From Hymenobacter aerilatus (GTDB lineage: Bacteria > Bacteroidota > Bacteroidia > Cytophagales > Hymenobacteraceae), in assembly GCF_022921095.1 (NCBI RefSeq), contig NZ_CP095053.1, positions 2,150,501-2,214,500 of the forward strand: a stretch of DNA of 64,000 nucleotides. Reading direction: 5' to 3'. Shown here piece by piece: positions 25,506 through 34,195 of this stretch. The position numbers were made by a program, and so were the translations under genes. The notes under the pieces are model-generated. The model had not been told where the DNA came from. It made no database searches and worked only from the letters and a program-made list of their open reading frames with translations. How positions within the stretch are numbered: position 1 is the stretch's first letter; the number at the start of each line of letters is the position of its first letter.

Positions 25506-28241
25506 TTACCACGGCACCAGCGTGCGGTGTAGCTCGGGGCCGGTTACGCGGTAGAGCTGGTAGGCGCGGCGGGTAGCGTCGTAGTCGAGGGAGATGGTGG
25601 GGGCGCTGCTGGGAAAGGGGCGGCCGCTAATGAGGCGGCCATCGGCGTCGTAAAGGTACACGTTGCCGGGACCGGGCTCGGTGAGGGTTATTACTTGGCG
25701 TTTCGGGCCGAAGTTGAAATACTGCACTGGCTTGAGGCCCGACGTGAGAAAACGGCGACTGAGCAACTGCCGACCTGCAGGGCTGAATACCGCAAGCTGG
25801 CCGCGGTCGTCTTCCCGCACCACCACATAGGAAGCTTTATTTTGGTCCGGAATCAGACGAAATACGGAATTGCGGCTCCAGGTAGCCACCCGTCCCCGGC
25901 TCACAATCTCGCCGCTGAGCGCAAATGTCACCCGCTCGCCGTGCTGAGTCACCATGGTCACGCGGGTGCGGCGTAGGGTAGCACCCCGCTCCACCAACGC
26001 GCCGCTGTGCAACCGCGCCCCCATACTAATGGGAAACCCTGGGTAGAGTCCGCCCTGCGCGTCGTAGGCGTATACGTAGCCATTCTCCAGCGGCACCACT
26101 ATGATGTCGCGGCCATTGACGCTCAGATATTGTGGTTCGCCGGCCAGGCTGAACTCCATGCGCTTGGGCTGCCAGCCGGCGTAGGGCTGGCCGTTGGTAT
26201 CATACAGAAACAGGTTGTTGTCGCCCCCCAGCACCAGCAGGCGCGTGGCAGCGTTGCCCTGGTTGGGCGAGGCTACCATTCCCGTTGCCTGTACCGTGTC
26301 GGGTAGGTTGAAGGGGAAATTAGGCACCTCGGCCCCGCGTTCGTTCAACAAGTGCAATTGGGTAGGCGTCACCAGCAAATGCTGGTTGTTGCCATCGCGC
26401 CGCAGCCGCAGAATGGGCTGCACTAGCGGCCCCGGCAACGAGTCGGACCAAGCCACCACGTTTTCAGGCGTCACGTAGTGCAGCACCTGGGCGGCATCTT
26501 GCACCAGCACGCCGGCATTGCGAGTGCCCGGTACGGCCACTAGGGCCGGCCCCGAAGTAAGGGCCGTTTTGAAAGTCAGCACAGCATCGTTGCTGTTGCT
26601 ACCCTGCGCCTGCACCACTGCCGGCCCGATAGCCGGATGGCGCAGCAAAAACTGCGTGTAGTATTGCGCGGCCGTGTCGTTCTCGTTGGTGGCGGGCACC
26701 CATTGAAAGGCCATCTGCGGAAAGCGCTTGAACAGGTTTTCGTTGCGCAGCAGGCCCGCCCGACGGTCTTCTACGGCGGCACGCAGCAGCACATTCCAGG
26801 CATTACGCACGTCCAGCAGCACGCTCAAGCGGGCCAGCGGAGCCGTTGCTTGCAAGAAAGCCACTTGCACCGGCGAGCGGCTCCATACCTCGCGGGCGGC
26901 TATGTCCGTCAGCCAGGTGCGCAGGGTAGCCGCATCGGCCCCAAATGCTACGTAATTGCCTACCTGCGTCACCACGGGTTGCCCAAAGTTGGCAAACTGC
27001 GGCCCCAGCAACCGGGCTGGCAGCTCAGGCACGCCGGTCTGGTAGATCTGATATGGCCCTACCCGCTCAAACGAAGGCGTAGTACCCGTGGCCCGGCGCA
27101 GTTGCCCCAGCAGAATGCCGGTCCGCTCGGGGGTAGCGCAATAGGCCAGCGCCAGCTTTCCCGGCGCTACTCGCGCCGAAGGAGCCGCCAGGTAGCACAG
27201 CGCCGCTTCCCGCGAAAACTGCCCGGCCAAGCTATCGAGCAGGGGCTGTGTGAGCTGGCTCAGCGAGTCGGTGGTGGCGGGGCGGGGTTCGCGCAGCACA
27301 CTGGTCGGCCCTACCCCCATATGCACCAGCAGCGCCGTGCGCAACGAGAGTACCTCGGCCATTTGCAGGCGCTGCGCCGGCTGCCCGCGCAGACGCTGGT
27401 GCAACGAGCCCCGGGCGGTTTCGGGGTTGCTGAACCCACTCAATTCTAACTTGTTGCCGGCCAGGCGAATGCCCAGCATGCCATTGCGACTCAGGCTAGT
27501 GAGGGCCGTTAGGTCGCCTTCTAACTCGGGCCGGAAAAACACGCCCAATAGCTGCGGCAGCCGCCGGTAGTTCACCAGCAGGGTAGCATCGGTATCGGGC
27601 ATGGTCAAGTAGTCGGTATTCCCAAAGTCGGCGGCTACGGTGGGGGCATCGGGGTGCTCTAGGCGTAGCACCACCGCTTCTACCAGCGTGGGGTTAGCAC
27701 TGATCAGCAGTTGGTTGCGGTAGTTGAAGTAAGTAAGGCTAGCGCCTGTGTTGCGCTGCTGAATGGTCACGAGCTGGTTGTCGTGAAACGTGCGCATGCT
27801 AACCTGGTAGCGCGCGTCGCGACGAAGGGCATCTTCCAGGGCCCGCACCTGCCGGTACTCGCGCACGGTCGCAATAGGCACCTGAAACAGCACATCAAAC
27901 GTGCCCGGCGCCGTAACGTGCACAGACGTCAGCACCCGCTTGCGGCCCAGAAAGCGCAGCACCACATCACGTCCGCCTACCAGGCTATCGGCTAGCGTGA
28001 GGTTGTCCTCTACCTGCTGGAAGTAGCGTACGGACGTGAGGTTGTCCCAAAGCTGACTTTCCTGCAGGTGGCGCACCAGCGTGGGGTGGTCGTCGGTAGT
28101 GAGCACCAGCGCCGCGTCGTTGGGTACCAGCGTCCAGGGGTCTACGGGCACGGCCGCCACCGTGTGGCGGTAGTAGATGTATGACCCCAGAGCCGAAACC
28201 AGGAGCAGTCCGATTAGAAAGGCGAGTAGCTTGTGCGACAT
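25506..28241 (-). CDS. Large membrane-anchored protein with propeller-like C-terminus, unknown function
   Basis: This 911-residue protein has one N-terminal transmembrane helix (about 5-25) and an otherwise extracytoplasmic body. The first half (PNDAALVLTTDDHPTLVRHL and similar) resembles DUF3352-like proteins. The last 300 residues hold repeating blade-like segments such as NNLFLYDTNGQPYAGW, GYVYAYDAQGGLYPGF and GNVYLYDADGRLISGRPF, suggesting a beta-propeller. No catalytic motif is seen. The gene is monocistronic, with a -7 box only 8 bp before the ATG. Role unknown; the layout fits a periplasmic scaffold. Confidence 0.7.
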   Translation of the reverse strand: MSHKLLAFLIGLLLVSALGSYIYYRHTVAAVPVDPWTLVPNDAALVLTTDDHPTLVRHLQESQLWDNLTSVRYFQQVEDNLTLADSLVGGRDVVLRFLGRKRVLTSVHVTAPGTFDVLFQVPIATVREYRQVRALEDALRRDARYQVSMRTFHDNQLVTIQQRNTGASLTYFNYRNQLLISANPTLVEAVVLRLEHPDAPTVAADFGNTDYLTMPDTDATLLVNYRRLPQLLGVFFRPELEGDLTALTSLSRNGMLGIRLAGNKLELSGFSNPETARGSLHQRLRGQPAQRLQMAEVLSLRTALLVHMGVGPTSVLREPRPATTDSLSQLTQPLLDSLAGQFSREAALCYLAAPSARVAPGKLALAYCATPERTGILLGQLRRATGTTPSFERVGPYQIYQTGVPELPARLLGPQFANFGQPVVTQVGNYVAFGADAATLRTWLTDIAAREVWSRSPVQVAFLQATAPLARLSVLLDVRNAWNVLLRAAVEDRRAGLLRNENLFKRFPQMAFQWVPATNENDTAAQYYTQFLLRHPAIGPAVVQAQGSNSNDAVLTFKTALTSGPALVAVPGTRNAGVLVQDAAQVLHYVTPENVVAWSDSLPGPLVQPILRLRRDGNNQHLLVTPTQLHLLNERGAEVPNFPFNLPDTVQATGMVASPNQGNAATRLLVLGGDNNLFLYDTNGQPYAGWQPKRMEFSLAGEPQYLSVNGRDIIVVPLENGYVYAYDAQGGLYPGFPISMGARLHSGALVERGATLRRTRVTMVTQHGERVTFALSGEIVSRGRVATWSRNSVFRLIPDQNKASYVVVREDDRGQLAVFSPAGRQLLSRRFLTSGLKPVQYFNFGPKRQVITLTEPGPGNVYLYDADGRLISGRPFPSSAPTISLDYDATRRAYQLYRVTGPELHRTLVPW

Positions 28242-28248
28242 GCAACCG

Positions 28249-28256
28249 CAAAAGTA
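28249..28256 (-). promoter_or_regulatory. Promoter -7 box almost touching the start codon
   Basis: TACTTTTG on the minus strand ends 7 bases before the ATG at 28241. Transcription would start at or very near the start codon. Confidence 0.45.
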
Positions 28257-28371
28257 GCTATTCGTGGCGGGGCGCAGTAAAGTTACAGTGGCAGCTTGCT
28301 CAATTTGCCAGCTGGCTACCCGGCAGAATCTACCTATATTCCGCCCCCGAATACACTCCTACTCCCTCTTT

Positions 28372-29844
28372 ATGTCTGAAAAACAAGGCCACTTTCAGCG
28401 GGCCATTACGCTGTTTGATGCCGTCATGATTGTGACCGGTGGCATGATCGGCTCCGGTATCTTCATCGTTTCCACCAGCATCGCCCGGCAGGTAGGCTCG
28501 GCGGGCTGGCTGCTAGTAGTCTGGATCATCACGGGCCTTATCACGCTGGCTGGGGCTGTGAGTTACGGTGAACTGTCGGCCATGTTCCCGAAGGTAGGCG
28601 GGCAGTACGTGTACCTGCGCGAGGCCTACAACAAGCTGGTGGCGTTTCTCTATGGCTGGTCGCTGTTCACCGTCATTCAGACCGGCGTTATTGCAGCCGT
28701 GGGTGTGGCGTTTGCTCGCTTCACGGGTGTCTTATTTCCGTGGTTCAGCGAGCAGCACGTGCTGTTCAACGTTGGGCCCCTGGCTTTCACCACGGTGCAG
28801 TTGCTGGCTATTCTGATGATTGTGGGCCTGACCTGGATCAACGCCAACGGCGTGCGCAGCGGCAAGCTGATTTCCAACGTATTCGGTAGCACCAAGCTGG
28901 TAGCCCTTGCCCTGCTCATCTTGTTCGGCCTCATTCTGGGTATCAACCACGAGGCTGTGCAAATCAACTTCACCGGTATGTGGCAGGCCGCCAGCTTCAA
29001 CGACCTGGGCCAGGCTACCCCCCTGGATACCTGGGGCCTGATAGGCGCCATCGGTCTGGCCATGACTGGCTCCCTGTTCAGTTCCGACTGCTGGAACAAC
29101 ATCGGGTTTTCGGGCGATGAAATCGTGCGGCCCGAGCGCACCATTGTGCTCAGCATGGCCATCGGCACGGCTATCGTCACGGCGCTCTACCTGCTCATCA
29201 ACGTGGTGTACCTGCTGGTGCTACCCATCCCCGGCAACCCTGCCGCCGCCGCTACCGATGTGGTAGGGCGTGGCATTATGTATGCCACCAACGACCGGGT
29301 AGCCACTGCCGTGGCCGAAAGTATGCTGGGCCGCACCGGCGCCTACGTCATGGCCGTACTCATTATGATCAGCACCTTTGGGGCCAACAACGGCATCATT
29401 CTCAGCGGTGCCCGTGCCTACTACGCCATGGCTAAAGATGGCTTGTTTTTCCCGCCCTTGGCCCGCCTCAACCGCGCCGGCGTGCCCGGCGTGGCCCTCT
29501 GGACCCAATGCGCCTGGGCTTGCCTGCTCTGCCTCACGGGTTCCTACGGTGAACTGCTCAACTACGTGATGTTCTCGGTAATTCTATTCTACGTCATCAC
29601 CATCATCGGCATCTTCGTGCTGCGCCGCACCCGGCCCAATGCCCCCCGACCCTACCGGGCATTTGGCTACCCGCTGGTGCCGATGTTCTACATTGTACTA
29701 GCCTCGGCTTTCTGCGCTATTCTATTGTTCAGCCCAGCCACAGCCACCTTTTCGCAACGTGGCTTACTCCTGCTGGCGCTAGGCGTGCCGGTCTACTTCG
29801 TACTAGAAAAGCAGTTCAACAAGCAGCTACCCAACGATCAGTAA
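28372..29844 (+). CDS. APC-family amino acid permease
   Basis: This 490-residue protein starts at ATG 28372. The frame continues 108 bp upstream, but that part overlaps the divergent promoter region. It has twelve predicted helices. The helix-1 substrate-binding motif GGMIGSGIF (about residues 21-29) is the hallmark of the APC superfamily, and the sequence resembles the LAT/SteT-like amino acid exchangers. The substrate cannot be deduced. The gene is monocistronic and ends at a strong bidirectional terminator. Confidence 0.9.
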   Translation: MSEKQGHFQRAITLFDAVMIVTGGMIGSGIFIVSTSIARQVGSAGWLLVVWIITGLITLAGAVSYGELSAMFPKVGGQYVYLREAYNKLVAFLYGWSLFTVIQTGVIAAVGVAFARFTGVLFPWFSEQHVLFNVGPLAFTTVQLLAILMIVGLTWINANGVRSGKLISNVFGSTKLVALALLILFGLILGINHEAVQINFTGMWQAASFNDLGQATPLDTWGLIGAIGLAMTGSLFSSDCWNNIGFSGDEIVRPERTIVLSMAIGTAIVTALYLLINVVYLLVLPIPGNPAAAATDVVGRGIMYATNDRVATAVAESMLGRTGAYVMAVLIMISTFGANNGIILSGARAYYAMAKDGLFFPPLARLNRAGVPGVALWTQCAWACLLCLTGSYGELLNYVMFSVILFYVITIIGIFVLRRTRPNAPRPYRAFGYPLVPMFYIVLASAFCAILLFSPATATFSQRGLLLLALGVPVYFVLEKQFNKQLPNDQ

Positions 29845-29867
29845 GCGGCGGATGCACTGCCATTCAT

Positions 29868-29917
29868 CTTTCAACAAAAACGCCCCGTCAGTACTGACGG
29901 GGCGTTTTTGTTGAAAG
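29868..29917. terminator. Perfect 50-bp palindromic bidirectional terminator
   Basis: A perfect palindrome centred on GTAC, with GC-rich stem CGCCCCGTCAG flanked by A-tract and T-tract (CAACAAAAA / TTTTTGTTG). It lies between the convergent permease and carboxypeptidase-regulatory-like genes and is suitable for both. Confidence 0.95.
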
Positions 29918-29929
29918 AGAAAGACTCTA

Positions 29930-30379
29930 TTAACGCTTGATGCGCTTGAAAGCATCCGGCCGGTACTGTAATACAATGGTTTGGTCGGTGGCGGTTTGGC
30001 GGGTAGCCACTTCATTATCGTAGTAGCCTGCCGAGCCGCAGCGGAGCGTATACGTGCCAGCCGGAACCGTGAGTTTGTAGCAACCATCGGCGTCAGTGAT
30101 GCCGATAATCTGGGTGCCCTGCACCACGATAGTTGCTCCTACCAGGGGGTCTTTGTCCACATCTATTACGCGGCCCTGAATGGTCATCATGCGTTTGCGG
30201 GTGCTTGTGGTTGTGGGCACGGAGCGCGGCGCTTCTTTCTCTTCCTCCTCTTCCGCCACAGTTGCAACGACGGCATTAATAGCTAGCACGGCGTCATCAA
30301 CATGACCTTGCGCGTAGCTACCTATGCGTGCTGTGAGTATCAGCAAAACAAGAGCGAAGGCGGTAGGCAGTGACTTCAT
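29930..30379 (-). CDS. Secreted carboxypeptidase-regulatory-like domain protein
   Basis: This 149-residue protein starts at ATG 30379 (MKSLPTAFALVLLILTA). A longer frame lacks a signal sequence. After the signal peptide and a Glu-rich spacer (EEEEEKE) comes one CarboxypepD_reg-like beta-sandwich domain (GRVIDVDKDPLVGATIVVQGTQ... DADGCYKLTVPAG). This domain normally sits at the N-terminus of SusC-type receptors; here it stands alone. The function is unknown, possibly surface binding or interaction with an outer-membrane protein. Confidence 0.75.
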   Translation of the reverse strand: MKSLPTAFALVLLILTARIGSYAQGHVDDAVLAINAVVATVAEEEEEKEAPRSVPTTTSTRKRMMTIQGRVIDVDKDPLVGATIVVQGTQIIGITDADGCYKLTVPAGTYTLRCGSAGYYDNEVATRQTATDQTIVLQYRPDAFKRIKR

Positions 30380-30777
30380 TCGGTAATGACTTGCTATTAT
30401 TCTAGATGACCGTATCGCCTTAACTGTATAACGGATAAAGTTCAACTTATCGAACCCTACACATCTTTCAATCAGGTGCACAAATATATTGCACTATTAC
30501 TAGATTTTCATATCACTTTAAATTTTTTTATTCTAAAATTGACTCAAATTATTCTAATAACAGGATCATATCGTAGGTCTATATGCTATTTCATTACATA
30601 CAAAAGCGATATTCTACCATCTAATGAAAGCTACTGTACTATTTTGATTCGCATATAATCTATACTGTCAGATAATCTATTACCAAGACATCTACCTATC
30701 CTCTACCTATCTTTCACAAGCGTCATGTCTTGCTAACAGCATAGCATTCTATGCTTGCAAAGAGTTTCTAAACACAA
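30380..30777. other. A/T-rich gap without a convincing gene
   Basis: About 400 bp of strongly A/T-rich DNA lies upstream of the 29930-30379 gene. A 60-codon frame (30476-30658) is open but looks like chance in A/T-rich sequence. I see no repeat or structured RNA. Confidence 0.6.
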
Positions 30778-30804
30778 AATCCCGCGCAGTAGCTGCGCGG
30801 GATT
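30778..30804. terminator. Terminator hairpin
   Basis: AATCCCGCGCAG / CTGCGCGGGATT, a 12-bp perfect stem with a 3-nt loop, 26 bp beyond the stop of the hydrophilic protein gene. Confidence 0.85.
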
Positions 30805-30830
30805 CTGCTGGCAATAGAGTAACCCATGAG

Positions 30831-31208
30831 TTAGTCGTGTGCGGGGCGGGCGGGGCCACTGGGTGCGTCTTCGCCAAAGTCCTGGTCCTGCGTACGAATG
30901 CTATTCCCCATTTCGTAGCTGCCTTCTTTGGTAAAGCCGGGGCCTTGAGCGTTTTCGCCCTCTGCATGGTGCTCGTTGCCGCCTTGCGGGTGGGTTTCGT
31001 CGCCGCCAATATGCAGATTTTCCAGCTGGTCTTTCTGGTTACTGCGCTGTGTGTAGCCATTAGCACCGGTATAGCGAGCTGCCGAAGGGTCACTCATCTC
31101 TTTGCCGTTGCTTTGGCTTTCGTCAAACTCCTTTTTGTTTTCGAGTTGCTCGTTTTTCGGAATAATGTTTTCCTGGTCGGTGATGCTGCCGTCTTTATCT
31201 GTAGCCAT
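30831..31208 (-). CDS. Small hydrophilic, probably disordered protein
   Basis: This 125-residue protein is rich in Gly, Asn, Gln, Glu, Asp and Lys and has almost no hydrophobic residues, with no signal peptide. It resembles hydrophilin- or stress-type disordered proteins in composition only; no family is recognised. Clear coding signs are the ATG start, a terminator 26 bp after the stop and a codon pattern like that of its neighbours. It is monocistronic. Confidence 0.7.
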   Translation of the reverse strand: MATDKDGSITDQENIIPKNEQLENKKEFDESQSNGKEMSDPSAARYTGANGYTQRSNQKDQLENLHIGGDETHPQGGNEHHAEGENAQGPGFTKEGSYEMGNSIRTQDQDFGEDAPSGPARPAHD

Positions 31209-31392
31209 GTCTGGGTGATGAAATACGTGGGAAGAAACTCTTTGGCAATACGCAGCCTAGCGGGCATGGTTGGGGATGCAGCCCCCAATCCGACCGCTAC
31301 GACTAAACCTGCGTAATCAGAATGTTTTCGGATTTTTGCCTGATCCTTCAGCCGGTAGCTTTCTTTTGCCTACCCTTAGCTCTTTCCTACCC

Positions 31393-31620
31393 GTGGATTT
31401 CTCTAAACTTTACCGTCCCAGCGCCCTCAACAGTTATCAGTTTATTGCCCTCACAGGCCTTATCATGAGCGGTGGGGCACATTTGCTGCTGCATTTCGTG
31501 TTTCACCACACGGTGCAGGGCTTCAACTGGCTCTATGTCTGTTGGACCGCCTTATACATTGTAGGTACACTACGCAACCTCTTCGGCAAACCCGATGCGG
31601 GGCACCACCATCACCATTAA
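31393..31620 (+). CDS. Small two-helix membrane protein with natural His tail
   Basis: This 75-residue protein probably starts at GTG 31393 (VDFSKLYRPSALN). An in-frame upstream ATG at 31270 would add 41 residues with no conserved look. It has two hydrophobic helices (about 17-35 and 44-62) and a C-terminus ending DAGHHHHH. The five consecutive His codons (CACCACCATCACCAT) are encoded in native sequence, so this is a natural metal-binding-type tail. The family is unrecognised. Confidence 0.6.
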   Translation: MDFSKLYRPSALNSYQFIALTGLIMSGGAHLLLHFVFHHTVQGFNWLYVCWTALYIVGTLRNLFGKPDAGHHHHH

Positions 31621-31660
31621 GAAAGGCGAAACTGTAAATTGCTGTCACCTGGCATAGCAA

Positions 31661-31727
31661 GAAGGACCGGTGCACGGTAGAAGAGAGTCGTTGTTACGAC
31701 TGCCGTTCTACCGTGCACCGGTCCTTC
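31661..31727. repeat. Long perfect inverted repeat (22-bp arms)
   Basis: Arms 31661-31682 and 31706-31727 (starting GAAGGACCGGTGCACGGTAG) are perfect reverse complements, with a small inner hairpin AGTCG / CGACT. The GAAGGACC start is shared with the family A element at 20497-20599. It lies between convergent genes and may act as a terminator. Confidence 0.85.
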
Positions 31728-31771
31728 GTGCCACCCTAGATAACTGGACTTAACGCATTACTTCACTACCA

Positions 31772-33016
31772 CTAGTTGTTCTTCAGATAGATATGCGCCT
31801 CGCGGCACATGTCTGACTTACGTTCAGCGCGCTCCGCTACTACGGAGTAGTACTGCTTGGCGCGGCGTACGTCTTTTTCCCCATTGGCTAGGTGCGCCAG
31901 GTTCAGATTGGCGTAGAGATAGAAGCCGCTTTGCGTTTCACTAGTACTTTCGGCAAATACAATGCAGCGCTGGTAGTATTCTTTGGCTTTGGCCAGGTTG
32001 CGCACTTTGTTCTGCATAATCCAACCCATGAAATAGCTGGCGTAGCGGCCACTGGTGCCTTCGTAGCCGGGTAGGCCTCGGTTTAGCTTATCCAGAATAT
32101 CCTTACTGACTTTCTCGCACTCCCAAAACTCTCCCTCGTTGAAGCACAGCATGGCGTACAAACGCTCGAAGTAGGCATTGTCGGGGTAGGTCTGGTGTAG
32201 CTGTTGGGCAACGGCCAAGGCTTCGCGGGCTGAGTTTTTCTGCTCCGACAGCACCTTCATCAGAAAGTACTTGGCTTCCGGCGCAGCGTAGAAACCGTTG
32301 TTGGCTACCATGCGCAACTGCTCGATGCCCAACTGCTGGTTGCCCTTCGGAAAAAACAACAGCACGGGCCGCAGCAGTTTGTAGGTTTCCGACAGCCACA
32401 CCGAGTAATAATTGATCAGAGCTTGGCCGCACAGAAACTCGGGGCTCAGCCCGTTGGCCTGCTTGCTAATTTCGAGGTAGTCGAGGGCACGCTTGCTGCT
32501 CACGGTTACGCGGCGCCAGTTGTGCCGCTCGCCGTTCAGGCGAGCATCAAAGCCATAGGCGGCGGCCAGGAAAAAACAGGCTTCGTAGTTTTTATTGTCG
32601 GCTTCATAGAGGCGAGTAGCGTAGGTAATAGCCGTGTCCATGTAAGCAAAGAGCAGATTATCGTACTGCTTGGTTTGCGCAATGTTGGGCATGATCTTCC
32701 ACCAAGTGGTCAGGCCCATCAGGAAGTAGGGCATGGGGTGCTGGGGGTAGCGCCGCCGTAGCGAGCGAAATTGCTTCTCGGCCTTGTCGTACTTGAAGTT
32801 GTAGAGGTTATGCATCGCCCCATCCAACTCTGTTTGAATGTCCTTGTCTAGCAGCAGCCAACCGTCTATAGCAGCCGCGCTGGGTAGCACGTCTACGTTT
32901 TCTATATCAATATTTCGGATGGGTGCCTCTTGCCGACTAATCGTATCTGGCTGCTGCGCGTGCAGCAACACAGGTAGTAGCAGTAGCAACAGAAAAGAGT
33001 AAAATGTTTTGCTCAT
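31772..33016 (-). CDS. Secreted tetratricopeptide-like repeat protein
   Basis: This 414-residue protein has a signal peptide (LLLLLLPVLLHAQ). The rest consists of helix pairs with TPR-like spacing (FKYDKAEKQFRSLRRRYPQHPMPYFLMG; NLAKAKEYYQRCIVFAES; NLNLAHLANGEKDVRRAKQYYSVVAE). Such periplasmic TPR proteins act as protein-protein scaffolds; no partner is indicated. The gene is monocistronic, followed by the 31661-31727 repeat. Confidence 0.75.
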   Translation of the reverse strand: MSKTFYSFLLLLLLPVLLHAQQPDTISRQEAPIRNIDIENVDVLPSAAAIDGWLLLDKDIQTELDGAMHNLYNFKYDKAEKQFRSLRRRYPQHPMPYFLMGLTTWWKIMPNIAQTKQYDNLLFAYMDTAITYATRLYEADNKNYEACFFLAAAYGFDARLNGERHNWRRVTVSSKRALDYLEISKQANGLSPEFLCGQALINYYSVWLSETYKLLRPVLLFFPKGNQQLGIEQLRMVANNGFYAAPEAKYFLMKVLSEQKNSAREALAVAQQLHQTYPDNAYFERLYAMLCFNEGEFWECEKVSKDILDKLNRGLPGYEGTSGRYASYFMGWIMQNKVRNLAKAKEYYQRCIVFAESTSETQSGFYLYANLNLAHLANGEKDVRRAKQYYSVVAERAERKSDMCREAHIYLKNN

Positions 33017-33549
33017 ACACGGGTGGTTGGGGCAGGCATAACAACCGATAGCAACTTAGACTTCTTACTTTCAGGCAGTAGGCGCGCAATTCGTTTTATC
33101 CAAAATCACCCGTATTATTCAAGTGATTTCAACGCCTACCCCGTCTACGTTTCCATTCATCTAATACAACAAGTTTTGCTCAGCAATATTGATGCTGTTT
33201 TTGCACTACAACCATATTGAATCAGCTCTTCGCAAATATATAATACTTCAAAGGGTATTATAACTGTATTTTACCATGATCAGCATACATTAATAAGAGA
33301 AGTATACTCTTACTTATACACTGTATTTCCCAAAAAGAAATTCTTTACATAAAAGATGGCACCTACTGCATAGACTCCGTTTTATATAATTAGCAGAACC
33401 GTAGTAAACAACCTAATTACCGGCTTAGATGCATAGGTAGAGATGGGCTGCGCAAACGATACAAGACTTACTACTCCGTTTGATTTCCTATCTATAAAGT
33501 ATCCAACCACGCTGTACAGCGAACCTACGTCTACACCCATAAAGCACTT
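33017..33549. other. A/T-rich non-coding gap
   Basis: About 530 bp of A/T-rich sequence lies between the TPR gene start and the next terminator. Two short open frames (33023-33220 and 33443-33643) show no coding character. I see no repeat or RNA structure. Confidence 0.55.
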
Positions 33550-33593
33550 TGGGGTAGGGCGCCCAGTGCGATACCACCAGACACCCTACCCCA
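33550..33593. terminator. Terminator-like hairpin
   Basis: TGGGGTAGGG / CCCTACCCCA, 10-bp perfect stem with a 24-nt loop, 20 bp past the stop of the 33614-34174 gene. Confidence 0.6.
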
Positions 33594-33613
33594 GAACCCA
33601 ACGTTTTTTGCGT

Positions 33614-34174
33614 CTATTTGCCAGCCTGAAGCTTCAGGTGTAGCTCTATTACACGAGTGTCTTCATCGCTCCACACTACATGGCGCACATCGTCTACACG
33701 AAAAGCGGCCAATCCATCGGCCGTGCCCGACTCCGTGTAGCACTCCATTAGCACTTCGCGCTCGGTAAGTTGCCGCACATAGCCGTAGAAATTAGTAGCC
33801 ACATATGTGGTCAGGTAGATTAGCTGCTCGTGCTCACGCGCCATTTCCAACAGGTAGGGCGTACTCAACTCCTCTACTGTCAGGAAAGACGGTGTTTTTA
33901 CGCTGGCATACACCCGGTCCAGGTTGTTCGCCTTAAACTCCACGTTGCGGATGTACTGGTCGTTGAAATCAACTTGAAATACATCACTCAGGTTAAAAGA
34001 TTGCAGGCCGGTTTGCATACCATCGCGGTTGATAACTCGCAACAGTAGCGCTTCTTCGCTATAGCTCTGCACAAAGCCCACGGCGAAGCGTCCAGGCTCG
34101 CCCGTATTACTACGCACGCCCACCATCCGCTGCTCCTGTTGAGCACGCGCAAATAGATGACTATAAATACTCAT
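33614..34174 (-). CDS. Unknown protein with internal duplication
   Basis: This 186-residue soluble protein has no recognised family. Two halves look alike: GFVQSYSEEALLLRVINRDGMQTGLQSFNLSDVFQVDF (about 33-70) and GYVRQLTEREVLMECYTESGTADGLAAFRVDDVRHVVW (about 130-167). Each has the pattern of a small five-stranded beta barrel, reminiscent of Sm-like folds; that comparison is only inference. It starts 21 bp after the LacI-type regulator stop on the same strand, so the two are probably co-transcribed. Confidence 0.65.
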   Translation of the reverse strand: MSIYSHLFARAQQEQRMVGVRSNTGEPGRFAVGFVQSYSEEALLLRVINRDGMQTGLQSFNLSDVFQVDFNDQYIRNVEFKANNLDRVYASVKTPSFLTVEELSTPYLLEMAREHEQLIYLTTYVATNFYGYVRQLTEREVLMECYTESGTADGLAAFRVDDVRHVVWSDEDTRVIELHLKLQAGK

Positions 34175-34195
34175 GCTGGTTGTACGTGTTACCTG

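Noticed and set aside
30476..30658. Short frame in A/T-rich gap
   Set aside because: Composition of random A/T-rich DNA, no promoter or homology.
31602..31620. Five His codons as vector tag contamination
   Set aside because: The sequence on both sides is native in composition and contiguous with the gene and a genomic repeat.
33023..33220. Short frame upstream of the TPR gene
   Set aside because: No coding character, overlaps the probable promoter region.
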